Shown one piece after another: positions 1 to 12,437 of a stretch of DNA of 64,000 nucleotides. The position numbers and the translations under genes were made by a program. Position 1 is the stretch's first letter; every line of letters starts with the position of its first letter. Under the pieces are notes generated by a model. The model was not told the origin of the DNA, did no database searches, and worked only from the letters and a program-made list of their open reading frames with translations. Origin of the DNA: Cryptomeria japonica (taxonomy: Eukaryota > Streptophyta > Pinopsida > Cupressales > Cupressaceae); assembly GCF_030272615.1 (NCBI RefSeq), contig NC_081412.1:546228202-546292201 (forward strand), read 5' to 3'.

Positions 1-1120
<1,120 letters not shown>

Positions 1121-2261
1121 ATTATCCATCTATAGAGGAAGGTATTTTCTATGCTCAAGATGATGAGGTATCAAGGAACAAAAACCCCTCAAAGCACCTC
1201 ACTAAACCAATGTTATTTTGAGCTAGGAGAGACAATACTCAAAGAAATATCAACTACACTAAACTACAAACAAAAATAGGAAATGCTTGATCACTAGGAA
1301 ATACATAATGATAAAAATATTTATACTAGAAAAACTTATAGCTTACAATAGAAATGTCAAATTACCAACTAAATAAGGTCTCATCCTTGAACAACAGCAT
1401 GCTACATTGTAGTTTATGCAATCAAACCCCAAAATAACTTTAGAATGCTATTAGAATGTAGACTCTTGCTCCTTTGACCAATTCATCACCTTCACACACT
1501 GAGATGAGAAAAATGTTGGGGGTTGTATAGGGGTTTTCCTCAATCAAACCTTATTTTTGTGTTTCCATCTCTATAGATGGCCAAATAACATGATCAATAA
1601 AGACACGTAACAGAAACAATCCTCACTATGGAGGAAAATTCGTACTACTAGATATCAAAGATGAAAGACATGATATAATAGATAAATAAAAATACAAGAT
1701 CAATGTGAGATTGAATGACAAAACAAGAGAGTGCTACTAGTAGGTGTGGCCCCTCTCTTAAGATAATATGCATGAGAGAAAAATTGAGAGAAGCCTTTGC
1801 TACTAATATAATAGTCAAGAACATGGCAAGATTTTGACAAAGCTTCGTTGTAAGATCAAAGAGAGAGATATAAAGTTTTTCAAGAATCAAGTGTGTAGAA
1901 TGAGAAAGAAACTAAGAGTTTTGTTCCTTAAACTAGATAGGAATAGTTGTTATGAAAGTGCTTGTGCTATGCAACATGCGTCAAGAATGTGATGATGTGA
2001 AATATACTTGTTTAAACCTTAGAATCTTTCAGGAAGTTTGTGCGTTGCACTATTGTCTAGACAATTTTGTCCCAAGTTAAAACCATAGGCTACTAACACT
2101 ACATTTTTGTTATTCATTAAGTCGAAGTTGTGAAATCCCTATCATGAATTTTATCATAAGTGCATTGGGCACAATGCATAAGTGGAAAATTGGCATAGCG
2201 TGCAATTTACAACACTACACCATCATTAATTATATACCCTAAACTCTAAACCTTAATTAAA
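1121..2261. other. Intergenic stretch, no gene seen
   Basis: AT-rich spacer without a credible gene. About 80 bases near 1516-1595 (a GGGGTTTTCCTCAATCAAACC-like stretch and what follows) weakly resemble part of the LTR of retroelement C around 48520-48600. This may be an old LTR fragment. Short reading frames here have no recognisable domain. Confidence 0.4.
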
Positions 2262-2346
2262 GTGGGAGAGATAGAGAGAGTCAAAGAGAGATAGAGAGAG
2301 AGAGACAGAGAGAGACAAAGAGAGACAAAGAGAGAGAGAGAGAGAA
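2262..2346. repeat. GA microsatellite
   Basis: AGAGAG/ACAAAGAG repeats. In the minus orientation this is a CT tract lying just beyond the transposon arm at 2450-3333, the same order as in the two better preserved members of that family. Confidence 0.85.
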
Positions 2347-2449
2347 TTGATCTAATTCAGACAAGATGGTTCTATCATTATTTGAACTAGCATTATTTAT
2401 CAATAGTGTTATGTCGATGCATTTCCATTTGGTGCTAGCATTTTAATCT

Positions 2450-3333
2450 ACATTGGTAAATTCCAACCCTTTGGGTTGGATTTTCCATTGGGCATCCAAC
2501 CCAACGGGTTTAATGATCATTTCATGCCAAATGCATGTTTTTTTTAAAGAAAAAAGTTTCACACATTTTTGGGTGTGCTCTCTATCAGGTTTGTACATGT
2601 TTCAATTAAATTTTTAAAAATACAATGATCGCATTAAAATATCTCTTAGCTATCCAATCATATAATTTTTCACATTGTGTGTTAAGGTTTTCATCTTTAA
2701 TTTTTTTTGTTAGTGCATCCATTTTTTTTCAAAAACCAACATGTGGTATTTTTTGGGTATAATTTTTTACTCGGTCATCAAATTTTGAAACAAATTACAT
2801 TTTTAGAAAGAATACTCCATTCTACACGTAGTTAGGGAAAAAAATGGTTTTCAATTAGTTTTAAAAAAAAAATTGGTGGGGGGGGGGAGGAGAAAGCTCA
2901 AATATTTGTTTTTAAGGATGTGTATAGTTTTAAAATTAGTTAAAAATCACATATTCTTTAAAAAAGTAGCCAAAACATTTGGCATAAACTATATGGTGTT
3001 AGCTAATTTCTCACCAAAGCATTTTTTGAAATTTCGAATAAAAGTTAACATTTTAGGAGGAGCACACCAAAAGCTATGTTATGAATTTCTGGAAAAAAAA
3101 ATAGGACCACTTTGTGTGCTTCACCTCTTTGAAACTCTTAATCTCCATATTTTTTTTAAAAAAAAGGTAGTTTAGAAAGTAGATTCAGAGCACTACAACT
3201 CTTGTTTTTGTTGCATCTTCAAATTTTGAGCATAACTATTTTGATTTCCACTTCAAAGATCAAACTTTACTAATTAAAAAAAAGTGGTATCTTAAGACCC
3301 CTTTTTGGTCCCTCGTGTTGGTGCACTTACCCC
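2450..3333 (-). mobile_element. Fragment of GGGTRAG-family DNA transposon, inverted
   Basis: Read on the minus strand from 3333 downwards, this begins GGGGTAAGTGCACCAAC, the same terminus type as the elements at 3674 and 46086. It then follows their left arms in order: the GTGGTATCTTAAGACCCC block (with TATAAGTGG elsewhere), TAGATTCAGAGCACTACAA, CATAACATAG, an ATGCTTTGG block, and a block ending near ATTATATGATTGGATAGC. Similarity is moderate with many indels, so this is an old copy. A possible far end near 2155 (ATAAGTGCAT...ATAAGTGG) is too degraded to call. It lies tail to tail with the next element, 340 bp away. Confidence 0.65.
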
Positions 3334-3669
3334 ATTTATTTTGAGGCAATCTAGACTTTTTAATAGTTGTATTGAACAATAGTTTCACATAAGTACATCT
3401 ACACTAAGAATTGGCGTCTATGGTTGGATTCTTCAAAAAATCATAGAATCGTCCTTGAGACCTACACATTCTATTTATGTTTATATTCATTTGTAATTAT
3501 TGTTATAGAGATAAATATCTTCATCGATTCATTATAACTGGATATATACATTATATTTGAATTTAAATATTTCATTTATTCCCAATTATAACTATTTCAT
3601 AAATAGGATAGGTCAAAAAAGTAGAAGAACCTCTTATTCATCCTAAAATTCTAGTGTAGATTATTGATT
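3334..3669. other. Spacer between two transposon termini
   Basis: AT-rich, no gene, RNA or repeat seen. It separates the inverted fragment ending at 3333 from the full-length element starting at 3674. Confidence 0.5.
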
Positions 3670-3673
3670 CTCA

Positions 3674-3721
3674 GGGTAAGTGCACAAAGATGGTGGTCAA
3701 AAAGGGGGTATAAGTGGACAC
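3674..3721 (+). repeat. Left terminal inverted repeat
   Basis: This pairs with 14545-14586. About 26 outer bases match with four mismatches. After an 8-base length difference the match resumes at AGTGGACAC. The TIR is imperfect but its outer GTGCACAAA and ATGGTGGTCA blocks are clear. Confidence 0.85.
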
Positions 3722-4514
3722 TTTTTTCTGAAATCAGGTGAACCTGAACTTGGAGGAAAACTTTGAAAGTCATCCACTCAAGATATGAAGATAATCAAAG
3801 AACAAATATTGTAGTACTCTGAATCTAGTTTCAAAACTACGAAACTTTTTCAAAATTGGATAAGATTAAGGGGGTCAAATCCTTCGTGCACGAAAAGTTG
3901 ACCCTATTTTTTCTGAAAAACATAACATAGTGTCTGGCGTGCGCATCAAAAACGTCATAGTTAGATTTAGTATTTTGACAAATCCTTTGGCAGAAAGATA
4001 GTTAAGAGTTAGCACTAGAAGATGTGTATTTTTTTGTAATTTTTTGTTGAGTATTTATTTTTTTATGATTTTTCCAATCGAGCACATCCTGAAAATTTGG
4101 TACCTGTTCGTGCGTGAAGCATAAGTTGCACTAAACAAATCGAAAATACAAATTTATTTTTTTTAAATTATAAAGAATCAAGTGCACTAAAATAATATAT
4201 AATTTTTTTTAAATTTGGATAAGTATATGAAAAGTTATTCAAAAAATGGTGCACCTATGTCTGTGAGAACTATGGAGACACTAGTAAAAGAAATTCAATA
4301 ATAATATGTTATTGTTGTTCAAATTGAAAATAAATTATATGGTTAGAAAGCTCAGAAGATGGGTGAAAATATGGTGGAAATTTTAGAAATACCCACTTTA
4401 TGAAGTGTAAACCTAATGATGACAAAGTTGATAAAATAAAACACGTAAAAAATGAGAGAAATGGAGGGAAATCAAACTTCCAATTCATAGCTTTGTCATC
4501 CAGGCCCATTTCCA

Positions 4515-4665
4515 AGCCTAAACAGTCAAAAGCGTGTATGGGGTACTTATGGTTTAAAAATTGCGTACGGGGGTACTTATAGTGTAAGCAGTGCGTATGC
4601 GCTTGTTTCCCTATAAACAACACGTATGCACTACCTTTACTATAAACAGTGCGTACGCACTATTG
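4515..4665 (+). repeat. Left subterminal CGTACG palindrome cluster
   Basis: Repeated phrases GCGTACGGGGGTACTTATAG, GCGTATGCGC, ACGTATGCAC and GCGTACGCAC are separated by CTATAAACA-like spacers. The core CGTACG is self-complementary. Further copies occur at 7540-7660 and near the right end (14330-14544). Clustered short repeats beside the TIRs are typical transposase or accessory-protein binding sites in plant transposons; that role is inferred here. Confidence 0.7.
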
Positions 4666-4847
4666 TATAATATGATATTCTATGTATAATATGTGTATAT
4701 ACATATAATATATGTAATATATAATATGTGTATAATATGACATTGTATATATAATATGTTTATATACATATAATATATGTATATATAATATATTAAACAT
4801 ATATATACACATGTAAGTGTATCGTCTCTCCCTCTCAAATGCATACA

Positions 4848-4927
<80 letters not shown>
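4660..4927. repeat. AT microsatellite followed by (CT)n
   Basis: ATATATGTATAATATG-type repeats run to about 4815, then a perfect CT run from about 4851 to 4927. The same order (CGTACG repeats, AT repeat, CT repeat) recurs in the short relative at 47160-47505. Confidence 0.85.
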
Positions 4928-4930
<3 letters not shown>

Positions 4931-5228
4931 TCTCTCCCTCCATACCCCACTACAACTGTGTCTGCACTTCTATAGAAGTAAGTGAATTTATTTCTTGTCT
5001 ACAACTTCCTCTTTGATTTTTATCATGTATCCTCTCCTAAAAAAATTGACTAATGGATTTTTGTGTGTATATTGAATAGGAGGAATAGGGTTTGAAATTG
5101 AACCACAGGTGTATTACCATGACAAACAAGGAAACCTGTAGCAATATTCTTCTCGAATGTGTTTTTAATGAGCAGAGCAGATGTGGAAAATAGTGTCAAC
5201 AAAGCAACATGATGAGTCAGAGTACCTG

Positions 5229-5776
5229 CAATATGTTTTTCAAAAGAAAACAACAAGTAGGAAAAGAAAGAGGGAGAGTAACACAGATGATGTCTTGTAG
5301 AATGATAGTGGTCGGTATGTGAGAGTTCCCATGTTGTTACACAACACCTGTCACCTAAATAAATTAAAGTTTGTTTTATGCATGGCAGTGGTAGTATATG
5401 ATGATCATCACTTGTCAAACAGCTTGGAACGGTACATACCCATGAAAGAAATCAAGTGTGTAATTCCTATAGTCACAATCGAGATCAATCTTATAACCTT
5501 GCAAATTTAATAGCATGATATGTTTTAGAAATTAAGTAGTACTCTTAGGGTTAGGTCAAGCTCTTACACTTGCTTTTTAGTGAAGCCTCGTTGTTTGTTC
5601 GCTTGGAGTCTCATTGTATGATGTTCTATTCATAACTTTAAATTTAATATATCATTTTATTAGCCCACCATATGACCCCTTAGGTGTCATTAGAGGTCGT
5701 ATTGTTTCCTAAGAGGTCATATGGTATCCTATGACCCCTTAAGACCCCTCCTCTTTCCCTCCCCCCTACTCTCCCC

Positions 5777-5843
<67 letters not shown>

Positions 5844-6509
5844 TCCCTTCCTCCATACCCCTTCTTCTCTCCCACCCCCCTCTTCTCTCTCCCTCTCCCT
5901 CCCTCTACCTCTCTCCCTCTCTCTACCTACCCTCCCCCATCTCTCTCTCTCCCTCTCTCTCCCTCTCTCTCTACCCACAATATGTTTTTTAGAAGAAAAC
6001 AACAAGTAGGAAGAGAAAGAGGGAGAGTAACAAAGATGATGTCCTATAGAATGATAGTGGTGGGTATGCGAGAGTTCCCATGTTGTTACATAATGCCTGT
6101 CACCTAAAGAAATTAAAGTTTGTTGTATGCATGGAAATGGTAGTATATGATGATCATCACTTGTCAAACAGCTTGGAACAGTACATACCCATGAAATAAA
6201 TCAAGTGTGTAATTCCTATAGTCACAATCGAGATCAGTCTTATAACCTTGCAAATTTAATAGCATCATATGTTTTAGAACTTAGGTAGTACTCTTAGGGT
6301 TAGGTCAAGCTCTTACACTTGCTTTTTAGTGAAGCCTCATTGTTTGTTCGCTTGGAGTCTTGTTGTATGATGTTCTATTCATAACTTTAAATTTAATATA
6401 TTATTTTATTAGCCCACCATATGACCCCTTAGGTGTCATTAGAGATCGTATTGTTTCCTAAGAGGTCATATGGTATCATGTGACCCCTTAAGACCCCTCC
6501 TCTTTCCCT
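5229..6509 (+). repeat. Tandem duplication, 749-bp period
   Basis: The segment starting CAATATGTTTTT at 5229 is repeated at 5978. The match runs through GATGATCATCACTTGTCAAA and on to AAGACCCCTCCTC (5742 and 6491), with a constant offset of 749. Each copy is followed by a CT tract. No protein is recognisable; minus-strand reading frames in both copies are mirror products. Confidence 0.85.
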
Positions 6510-6710
6510 CCCCCCTACTCTCCCCCCTCTGCCTCTCTCTCTCCCTCTCTCTCTCTCCCTCTCTCTACCTTCCCTTCCCCCTCTTCTCTCCCTCTCTCCC
6601 TCCCTCTACCTCTCCCTTCCCCTCATCTTCTCCCTCTCCCTCTCTCTCCCTCTCGTCTCCCTCTCTCTCCCTCTCCCCTCTCCTCTCCCCTCTCTCCCTC
6701 TCCCACCCCC

Positions 6711-6751
<41 letters not shown>

Positions 6752-7345
6752 TCCTTCCCTCTCTCCCTCTCTCTCTCCCTCTCCTCTCTCTCCCTTCCCC
6801 CCCTCTTCTCTCCCTCTCTCCCTCTCCCTTCCTCCATACCCCTTCTTCTCTCCCACCCCCTCTTTTCTCTCTCTCTCTCGCCCTCTCTCTCTCCCTCTCC
6901 CTCTCTCTACCTTCTCTCCCCCATCTTCTCTCCCTCTCTCCCTCCCTCTACCTCTCCCTTCCCCAATCTTCTCTCCCTCTCTCTACCTTCCCTCCCCCCT
7001 CTTCTCTCCCTCTCTCCCTCCCTTTACCTCTTCCTTCCCCCCATCTTCTCTCCCTCTCTCCCTCCCTCTACCTCTCCCTTCCCCAATCTTCTCTCCCTCT
7101 CTCCCTCTCTCTACCTTCCCTCCCCCCTCTTCTCTCCCTCTCTCCCTCCCTTTACCTCTCCCTCCCTCTCTCCCTCTCTCTCCCTCTCCCATCCCCCCTC
7201 TTCTCTCTCTCTCTCTCCCTCTCCCTCTCCCTCTCCCTCCTTCCCTCTCTCCCTCTCTCTCTCCCTCTCCTCTCTCTCCCTTCCCCACCTCTTCTCTCCC
7301 TCTCCCTTCCTTCATACCCCTTCTTCTCTCCCACCCCCCCTCTTT

Positions 7346-7376
<31 letters not shown>

Positions 7377-7392
7377 CCCTCTACCTCTCTCA
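5761..7392 (+). repeat. CT-rich low-complexity tracts
   Basis: CT-rich DNA at 5761-5965 and 6510-7392, with CCCTCTCTCC units and partial higher-order repeats (for example the segments starting near 6930 and 7040). It lies in the leader ahead of the transposase. Long Ser/Leu/Pro frames here are not genes. Confidence 0.9.
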
Positions 7393-7689
7393 AGAGCACA
7401 TATGAGGTACTGAAACTATTAGTTCCCTGCCCTGCCATAACTTTTTTAAGGCTTAGTAGCGCTTATGTGGTACTTATTACTCATAAGTGTGTACAGGGTA
7501 CTATTCCCATTATTTGTTAAACTGTGATAACATTTTTAGGCTTAGTAGTGCGTACGCACTACTTATCAGCCCAGAATGGGAAAAAAGAATACCGTTGGGC
7601 TTGTCAACATTTTATGGTCTAACAGCGCATACGCGGTTATTAATGTAGCGTGTACGTGGTTTATAGAGATAGTTTTAGTTGCCCAAGAG

Positions 7690-7981
7690 CCTCAACGGCC
7701 TCAAAAGAAGTTTTTGAGGTCGTTGAAGGCCCCACTGGAACTATGTCTATACTTCTATCACTGTTGTATACATAAAAGTAAGTGAATTTTTTGTTTTTGC
7801 ATGATTTCAAATAATTGAATTGTTGTTTTTATTAGTTTTTTGTTTTTGCATGGTTTCAAATGATTGAATTGTGATTGTTTAATAGTTTGATTCCAAATAA
7901 TAGTGATAAGATGCATATTTATGGTTATTTATTTATTTTTGAACTTTTTTTTACATATATATGTAATAAGATTCTATTTAG
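7690..7981 (+). other. Probable leader exon and leader intron of the transposase gene
   Basis: A non-coding exon ends ACATAAAA with a strong donor GTAAGTGAA at 7778. The matching acceptor is TTCTATTTAG, ending at 7981, which gives a 204-bp intron just ahead of the start codon at 7999. A similar segment (CTTCTATAGAAGTAAGTGAA) lies near 4970, ahead of the microsatellites. The leader exon therefore seems to have been duplicated when the CT-rich block arose. Confidence 0.5.
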
Positions 7982-7998
7982 GTCAACCGATCTCAACC

Positions 7999-10920
7999 AT
8001 GGGAAAGAACAAGCAAGGAATGATGGAACAACGAGAGGCTCAAAAGGAAAGACAAAGGCAGCATATGAATAAATTGTGTGACATAAGAACAATGGGAGAA
8101 GAAGGTATGTCAACCTCAACATCTCAATTCGATTTACCAAACGAATATAATGCACCTAATGCAATTGAAGAAGAAACATTTGATAATGTACCGTTTGAAC
8201 CTAATGCAATTGAAGAAGATACCGCATTGAATAATCAACTAAATGATGAACATATTACACCTCTACTTGATGAATTGAATGTACATAATGCACTGATGTT
8301 AACACACCCTAGAATCATTCATAGGAAACCAAAGTATCTAATTGACATTGATGAGAATATATTGAAGTCAATGCCCAATAAAATGAATGAACGAACTTGT
8401 AGGAGAATGGTTAAAAGAATATGGCAAAACTATTTTAAAAACTTAAATCAAACCGCAAGATGTCAATTAATTGTTCAAATGATTAAAAATTTGAATTTTA
8501 GAGAGACAATGAAAATTCTAGGCCTAAGATCATCTGAAAGTAATAGTGAAAGAAATATTGTTAGAAATCTATTTGATGCATATCAATCTATTGGTTCAAA
8601 ATCACTTAGTAAATATTCTAATGCTACTCGACGTGTCATTACATCAACCATAATGAGAAAGAAAATAAAAAAATATCATTTGATAAGAAAAACAAGTAAA
8701 TCATTAAACGTTAGTAGAACAACATTAAGTAAACCATTAAAGAGGTGAGAACAAGTAGAGGAACCTAACAATTATTCTCTTCGGGCATTCTCGGGTAGAC
8801 TACCACGCAAAGACAAGGTTGTTGTAGATGCACTAAAAACATTAATTGAAATTTTTTGGCATGACAATACAAGAGTATCGCCCAACCAAAGAGATGTTGT
8901 TAGAAGGTGAATTTGGTCTAAAAATCGTGAGCCACATGCAAAACACTATTTGGATATGACTCAAACTAAATTTTATGAAAGATTCCTTCAAAAGTTTCCT
9001 CAAATAAAAATTTCTCAAAGATTTTTTGAAATGGAAAAACCTTTTTATATTAAGATTAATCATGTATGCACCACGTGTTGTTGTAGGATGCATATTGAAT
9101 TTTCCATGCATTATGATATTTTCGTCATATTTGTTCTACTTTGCACACTAACGATGTTTTGCAGGAATGTAATATACAAGCACCTCCTAAGTCGGCAAGA
9201 AAATTTCTTTCAAATGTGCTATATAATAGACATGATGGTTGCATTTATTATAATATGTCTTGTTTGGAATGTTCTTGTGCTATATGTGGTGGTTTGCAAT
9301 GTTTACCAAGATGCATACATTTGGAGAGCACACATGAAATTGGTACGAAACTAGTTTCTTTCGGAAAATACAAGATAGTCACATATGGAGTTAAAGATGG
9401 AAAAGATTTGAAGAGATGTGAGCTAGTGAAAAATGATATATGTGTACCTCAATTTATGAAAATGTTTCAAGAGAAACTAGTTTATGAGTACATAATGCAT
9501 ACACATAGAGCTCGATGGTTAGATGAGCAATTCAAGTTATGTAAGGACACATTTCCTCTTGGCACCATTGTCTCTATCATTGATTTCACTAAAAATTATA
9601 CACTACAACCTCAAAATGAAGTGCAATCCATGTATTATCACTCTACACAAGTTTCTATTTTTGTACATATAGCATTCATGCATGCAGATGATAGCACAGA
9701 GGAGGATAGAAAGGTTGTAAGAGAGTATCACTTCTACATAAGTGATTATCGTACTCATTCATCGGAGTTTGTACAAGGATGCTTTAAAGTTTTCTATGAT
9801 AGTTTAAGGGAAAGGAACATACGATACAATCGACACTTAATATGGTCAGATAATTGCACTGCACAATTCAAGAATGCAAGGATGTTTTATTGGTTGACAA
9901 GGATGCATGTGACGAGCAGTGTACAACATTTTTGGAATTTCACTGAGGCTGGACATGGTAAGGGAGAGCACGATGGTGCAGGAGCATATGTGAAAAGAGC
10001 CCTAGCTAGGGAAGAATTGAAGTATGAAGGTGGTGCTGAGTTGGTAGATGCAGAAATAATTGTTTGATGGTGTAAGTCTACGATGGGTCCAAGTAATCCA
10101 AGTACGTCATTGGTTCATAGATATTTTTGGTTGATTACTGAATTTAACATTGAAAAGTATCTAGATTGTTGTACAGTTGCAGGATCGAGTGACATGCACT
10201 CATTTATGAGCTCAAATTCAAGTTCACTGGTAATTTATACGAGACAGATGGTATGTTTTTGCTCTTCATGCATGTATTGTTTGTGGGAAGAATGTGAATC
10301 AGAAGAGTGGGTTGACAAATGGTCTTGTAGACCATTGGTTCCCATTGATTCATATCAAACTCCCAAAGCACTACAATTGAGCCAGATGGAGACATCAGTG
10401 GATTTTGACCATGTATCCGACCTAGTGGATTCAGGTGATTTTTTGAGTTAATTTTTTTGCAAGTATTCTTTTTGGTTCATTTTGTTGTACATCATACTTT
10501 ATTTTTGGTATTAATTAACACTTTATAAAATGCAGGTCATGTGTATGCAGTTGTTGCAGAAGAGAACAATGAAGAAGGAACAAATTACTATTTGTGTCGG
10601 TGTGTTGAGCCTAAAAAAAATTGACAACCACAATCATTGACAAAGAGGGTATTGAGTACCCAATAGGATCTATTGTCGTGACAGGAACATGGCTTCAGAG
10701 ATACCCTATCAGGAATTATGATGTTTGGTTGCTCAAGGACTTTGAAATACACATACATATTCTTCATTTCTCTAACTTTGTTGTTGCAACAAATATTCAT
10801 TTGATGAAGTATCGTGGTAGACCTCATAACAAGATTTTATGGAAATTTCGTGAATCTGACCACGAGGCAATACTTGACACAATACGAGTTAGAGTCAATC
10901 CTGAAGGCTCACTTGATTGA
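7999..10920 (+). pseudogene. DDE transposase of the GGGTRAG transposon family, decayed
   Basis: Start ATG 7999 follows a leader intron. The N-terminal part has two helix-turn-helix-like stretches (around MIKNLNFRETMKILGL and RKTSKSLNVSRTTLSK). Next come an FWHDNTRVSPNQRD block, two Cys/His clusters (CTTCCCRMH; CLECSCAICGG) and the catalytic core. The likely acidic residues are Asp in SIIDFTKNYT (9582), Asp in WSDNCTAQFKN (9849) and Glu or Asp in GHGKGEHDGAGA (9966 or 9972), spaced about D-88-D-38-E. A 101-bp GT-AG intron (10435-10535) precedes a C-terminal domain ending near ILWKFRESDHEAIL. I see in-frame TGA at 8746, 8908 and 10065, a frame change near 9125, and another at an A8 tract (10613-10620), so it is not functional. 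The block order matches a type of uncharacterised protein I associate with metazoan repeats; a search should test this. Confidence 0.75.
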
Positions 10921-11470
10921 TTCTACTATTCAGAGTAGAATGATTTTGAGAATTTTGTATAAATCGTCGATGAATTGTTCTATATTCATTTTTTGTATAT
11001 ATAAATGCCCATGAGCTGATTTTTACATGTTTAGGGGCATAATTTTGTATATTTAAGTGGCAATGAGCTGATTTTTACATATGTACATGCCAAATTTTGT
11101 ATATTAAAATGGCGATGAGCTGAATCGCACATATTGTAATGCCAAATTTTGTATAAAAGCCCATGAGATGATTTGTATATTAAAATGGCAATGAGCCGAA
11201 TCGCACATATTGTAATGCCAAATTTTGTATAAAAGCCCATGAGATGATTTGAAAGACAATTTTTTGTATAATCAAATAGCCAAGAGCTGATTTGACCATA
11301 TTTAGAGGCAAATTTTTGAATAATATGTGACAATGTTTTGTGACTATTTTGTGTGTCAATATTTTGTGACTGTTTTGAGTATATGTGATGTGTCCCTGGT
11401 CAATCATGAGCGTTCTTGATTCTTGTATAATCATGGATAATTATTTGAGTCATTATCAGGTCATAGGGGT
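10921..11470 (+). repeat. 3' flank with 76-bp tandem duplication
   Basis: AT-rich sequence after the transposase stop. The unit ATATTAAAATGGC...GAATCGCACATATTGTAATGCC at 11101 is repeated at 11177 (76-bp period), and weaker copies of the CAATGAGCTGATTT phrase precede it from about 11010. It probably holds the shared 3' ends of the two convergent genes. No clear AATAAA signal stands out. Confidence 0.6.
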
Positions 11471-11555
11471 CATAGATTGAGACTAGATACAATTTGAGCA
11501 AAAATTGTTATTGTTGTCAAAAAAATTGTCAAAAAAGTTGTCAAGCAACTTTTGC

Positions 11556-12437
11556 ATTGTGTCGGTAGGGTATGACTCTCAACGTTTTGGTGCTTTGGGA
11601 TGCACGACAGGGCCATGCTTAGCGTAAACCTGCCCACCCGGACATGCTCACGACGTCGGTTTGTGCACATGACAAACAGAATCAATTCTAGCCAATCTTG
11701 CAACTTTTCCTTGCAAGCAACTGACGATTTTTTGAGCAAGTGAAAAAATGCTACTAATTGAAAATGGCTCCGAGTCTTCGAAAACTGAGATAGGCCATTG
11801 TAGAGGAGCCTCACGTGACCCCACGAGATCAAATAGATCGACCATATGTGTCATGGATTGGAAGAAACAGTCCGTCAAATTTTGACAATTTTTTGGACTC
11901 GGGGCATTTGAGAGATTGCACCGTAGGGTATGACTCTCAAACTTCTAGTGCTTTGGGATGCACGACAGGGCCATGCCTAGTGTAAACCTGCCCATCCGCA
12001 CGCGCTTGCAACATTGGTTTGTGCATAAGATGAACAAAATCAATTCTAGCCAATCTTGCAACTTTTCCTTGCAAGCAACTAATGGTTTTTGGAGCAGGCG
12101 AAAAAATGCTAGTAATTGAAATGGCTCCAAGTCATCAAAAACCGAGATAGGCCATTATAGAGGAGCCTCACGTGACCCCACGGGATCAAACAGATCAACC
12201 ATATGTGTCATGGATTGGAAGAAACAATCCATCAAATTTTGACATTTTTTTGGACTCAGGGCACTTAAGAGATTGCACCGATAGGGTATGACTCTCGATG
12301 TTCTGGTGCTTTGGGATGCACGACAGGGCTATGCCTAGTGTAAATCTGCCCACCCGGACGCGCTCACGATGTCGATTTGTGCACATGATGAACAAAATCA
12401 ATTCTAGCCAATCTTGCAACTTTTCCTTGCAAGCAAA
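11556..12437 (-). repeat. 358-bp tandem array, about 2.5 copies
   Basis: The landmark CTTTGGGATGCACGACAGGG recurs at about 11595, 11953 and 12311, an exact 358-bp period. Each unit, read on the minus strand, encodes the same protein segment (KEKLQDWLELIL, then VGRFTL and ALSCIPKH). That segment is the C-terminal part of the accessory gene upstream on that strand. The array is therefore a local amplification of that gene's last exon, with several point differences between copies. Confidence 0.85.

Noticed and set aside
2155-2200. Far terminus of the inverted transposon fragment
   Set aside because: Only short ATAAGTGCAT and ATAAGTGG matches, and no convincing 4-bp duplication with the 3333 end.
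5050-6167. Paired minus-strand frames with similar sequence (MTSDDHHILPL-like)
   Set aside because: The similarity is explained by the 749-bp DNA duplication; no start context, domain or constraint is visible.
5721-7438. Several long Ser/Leu/Pro or Arg/Glu frames on both strands
   Set aside because: All lie in CT-rich low-complexity DNA; open frames are expected there by composition.
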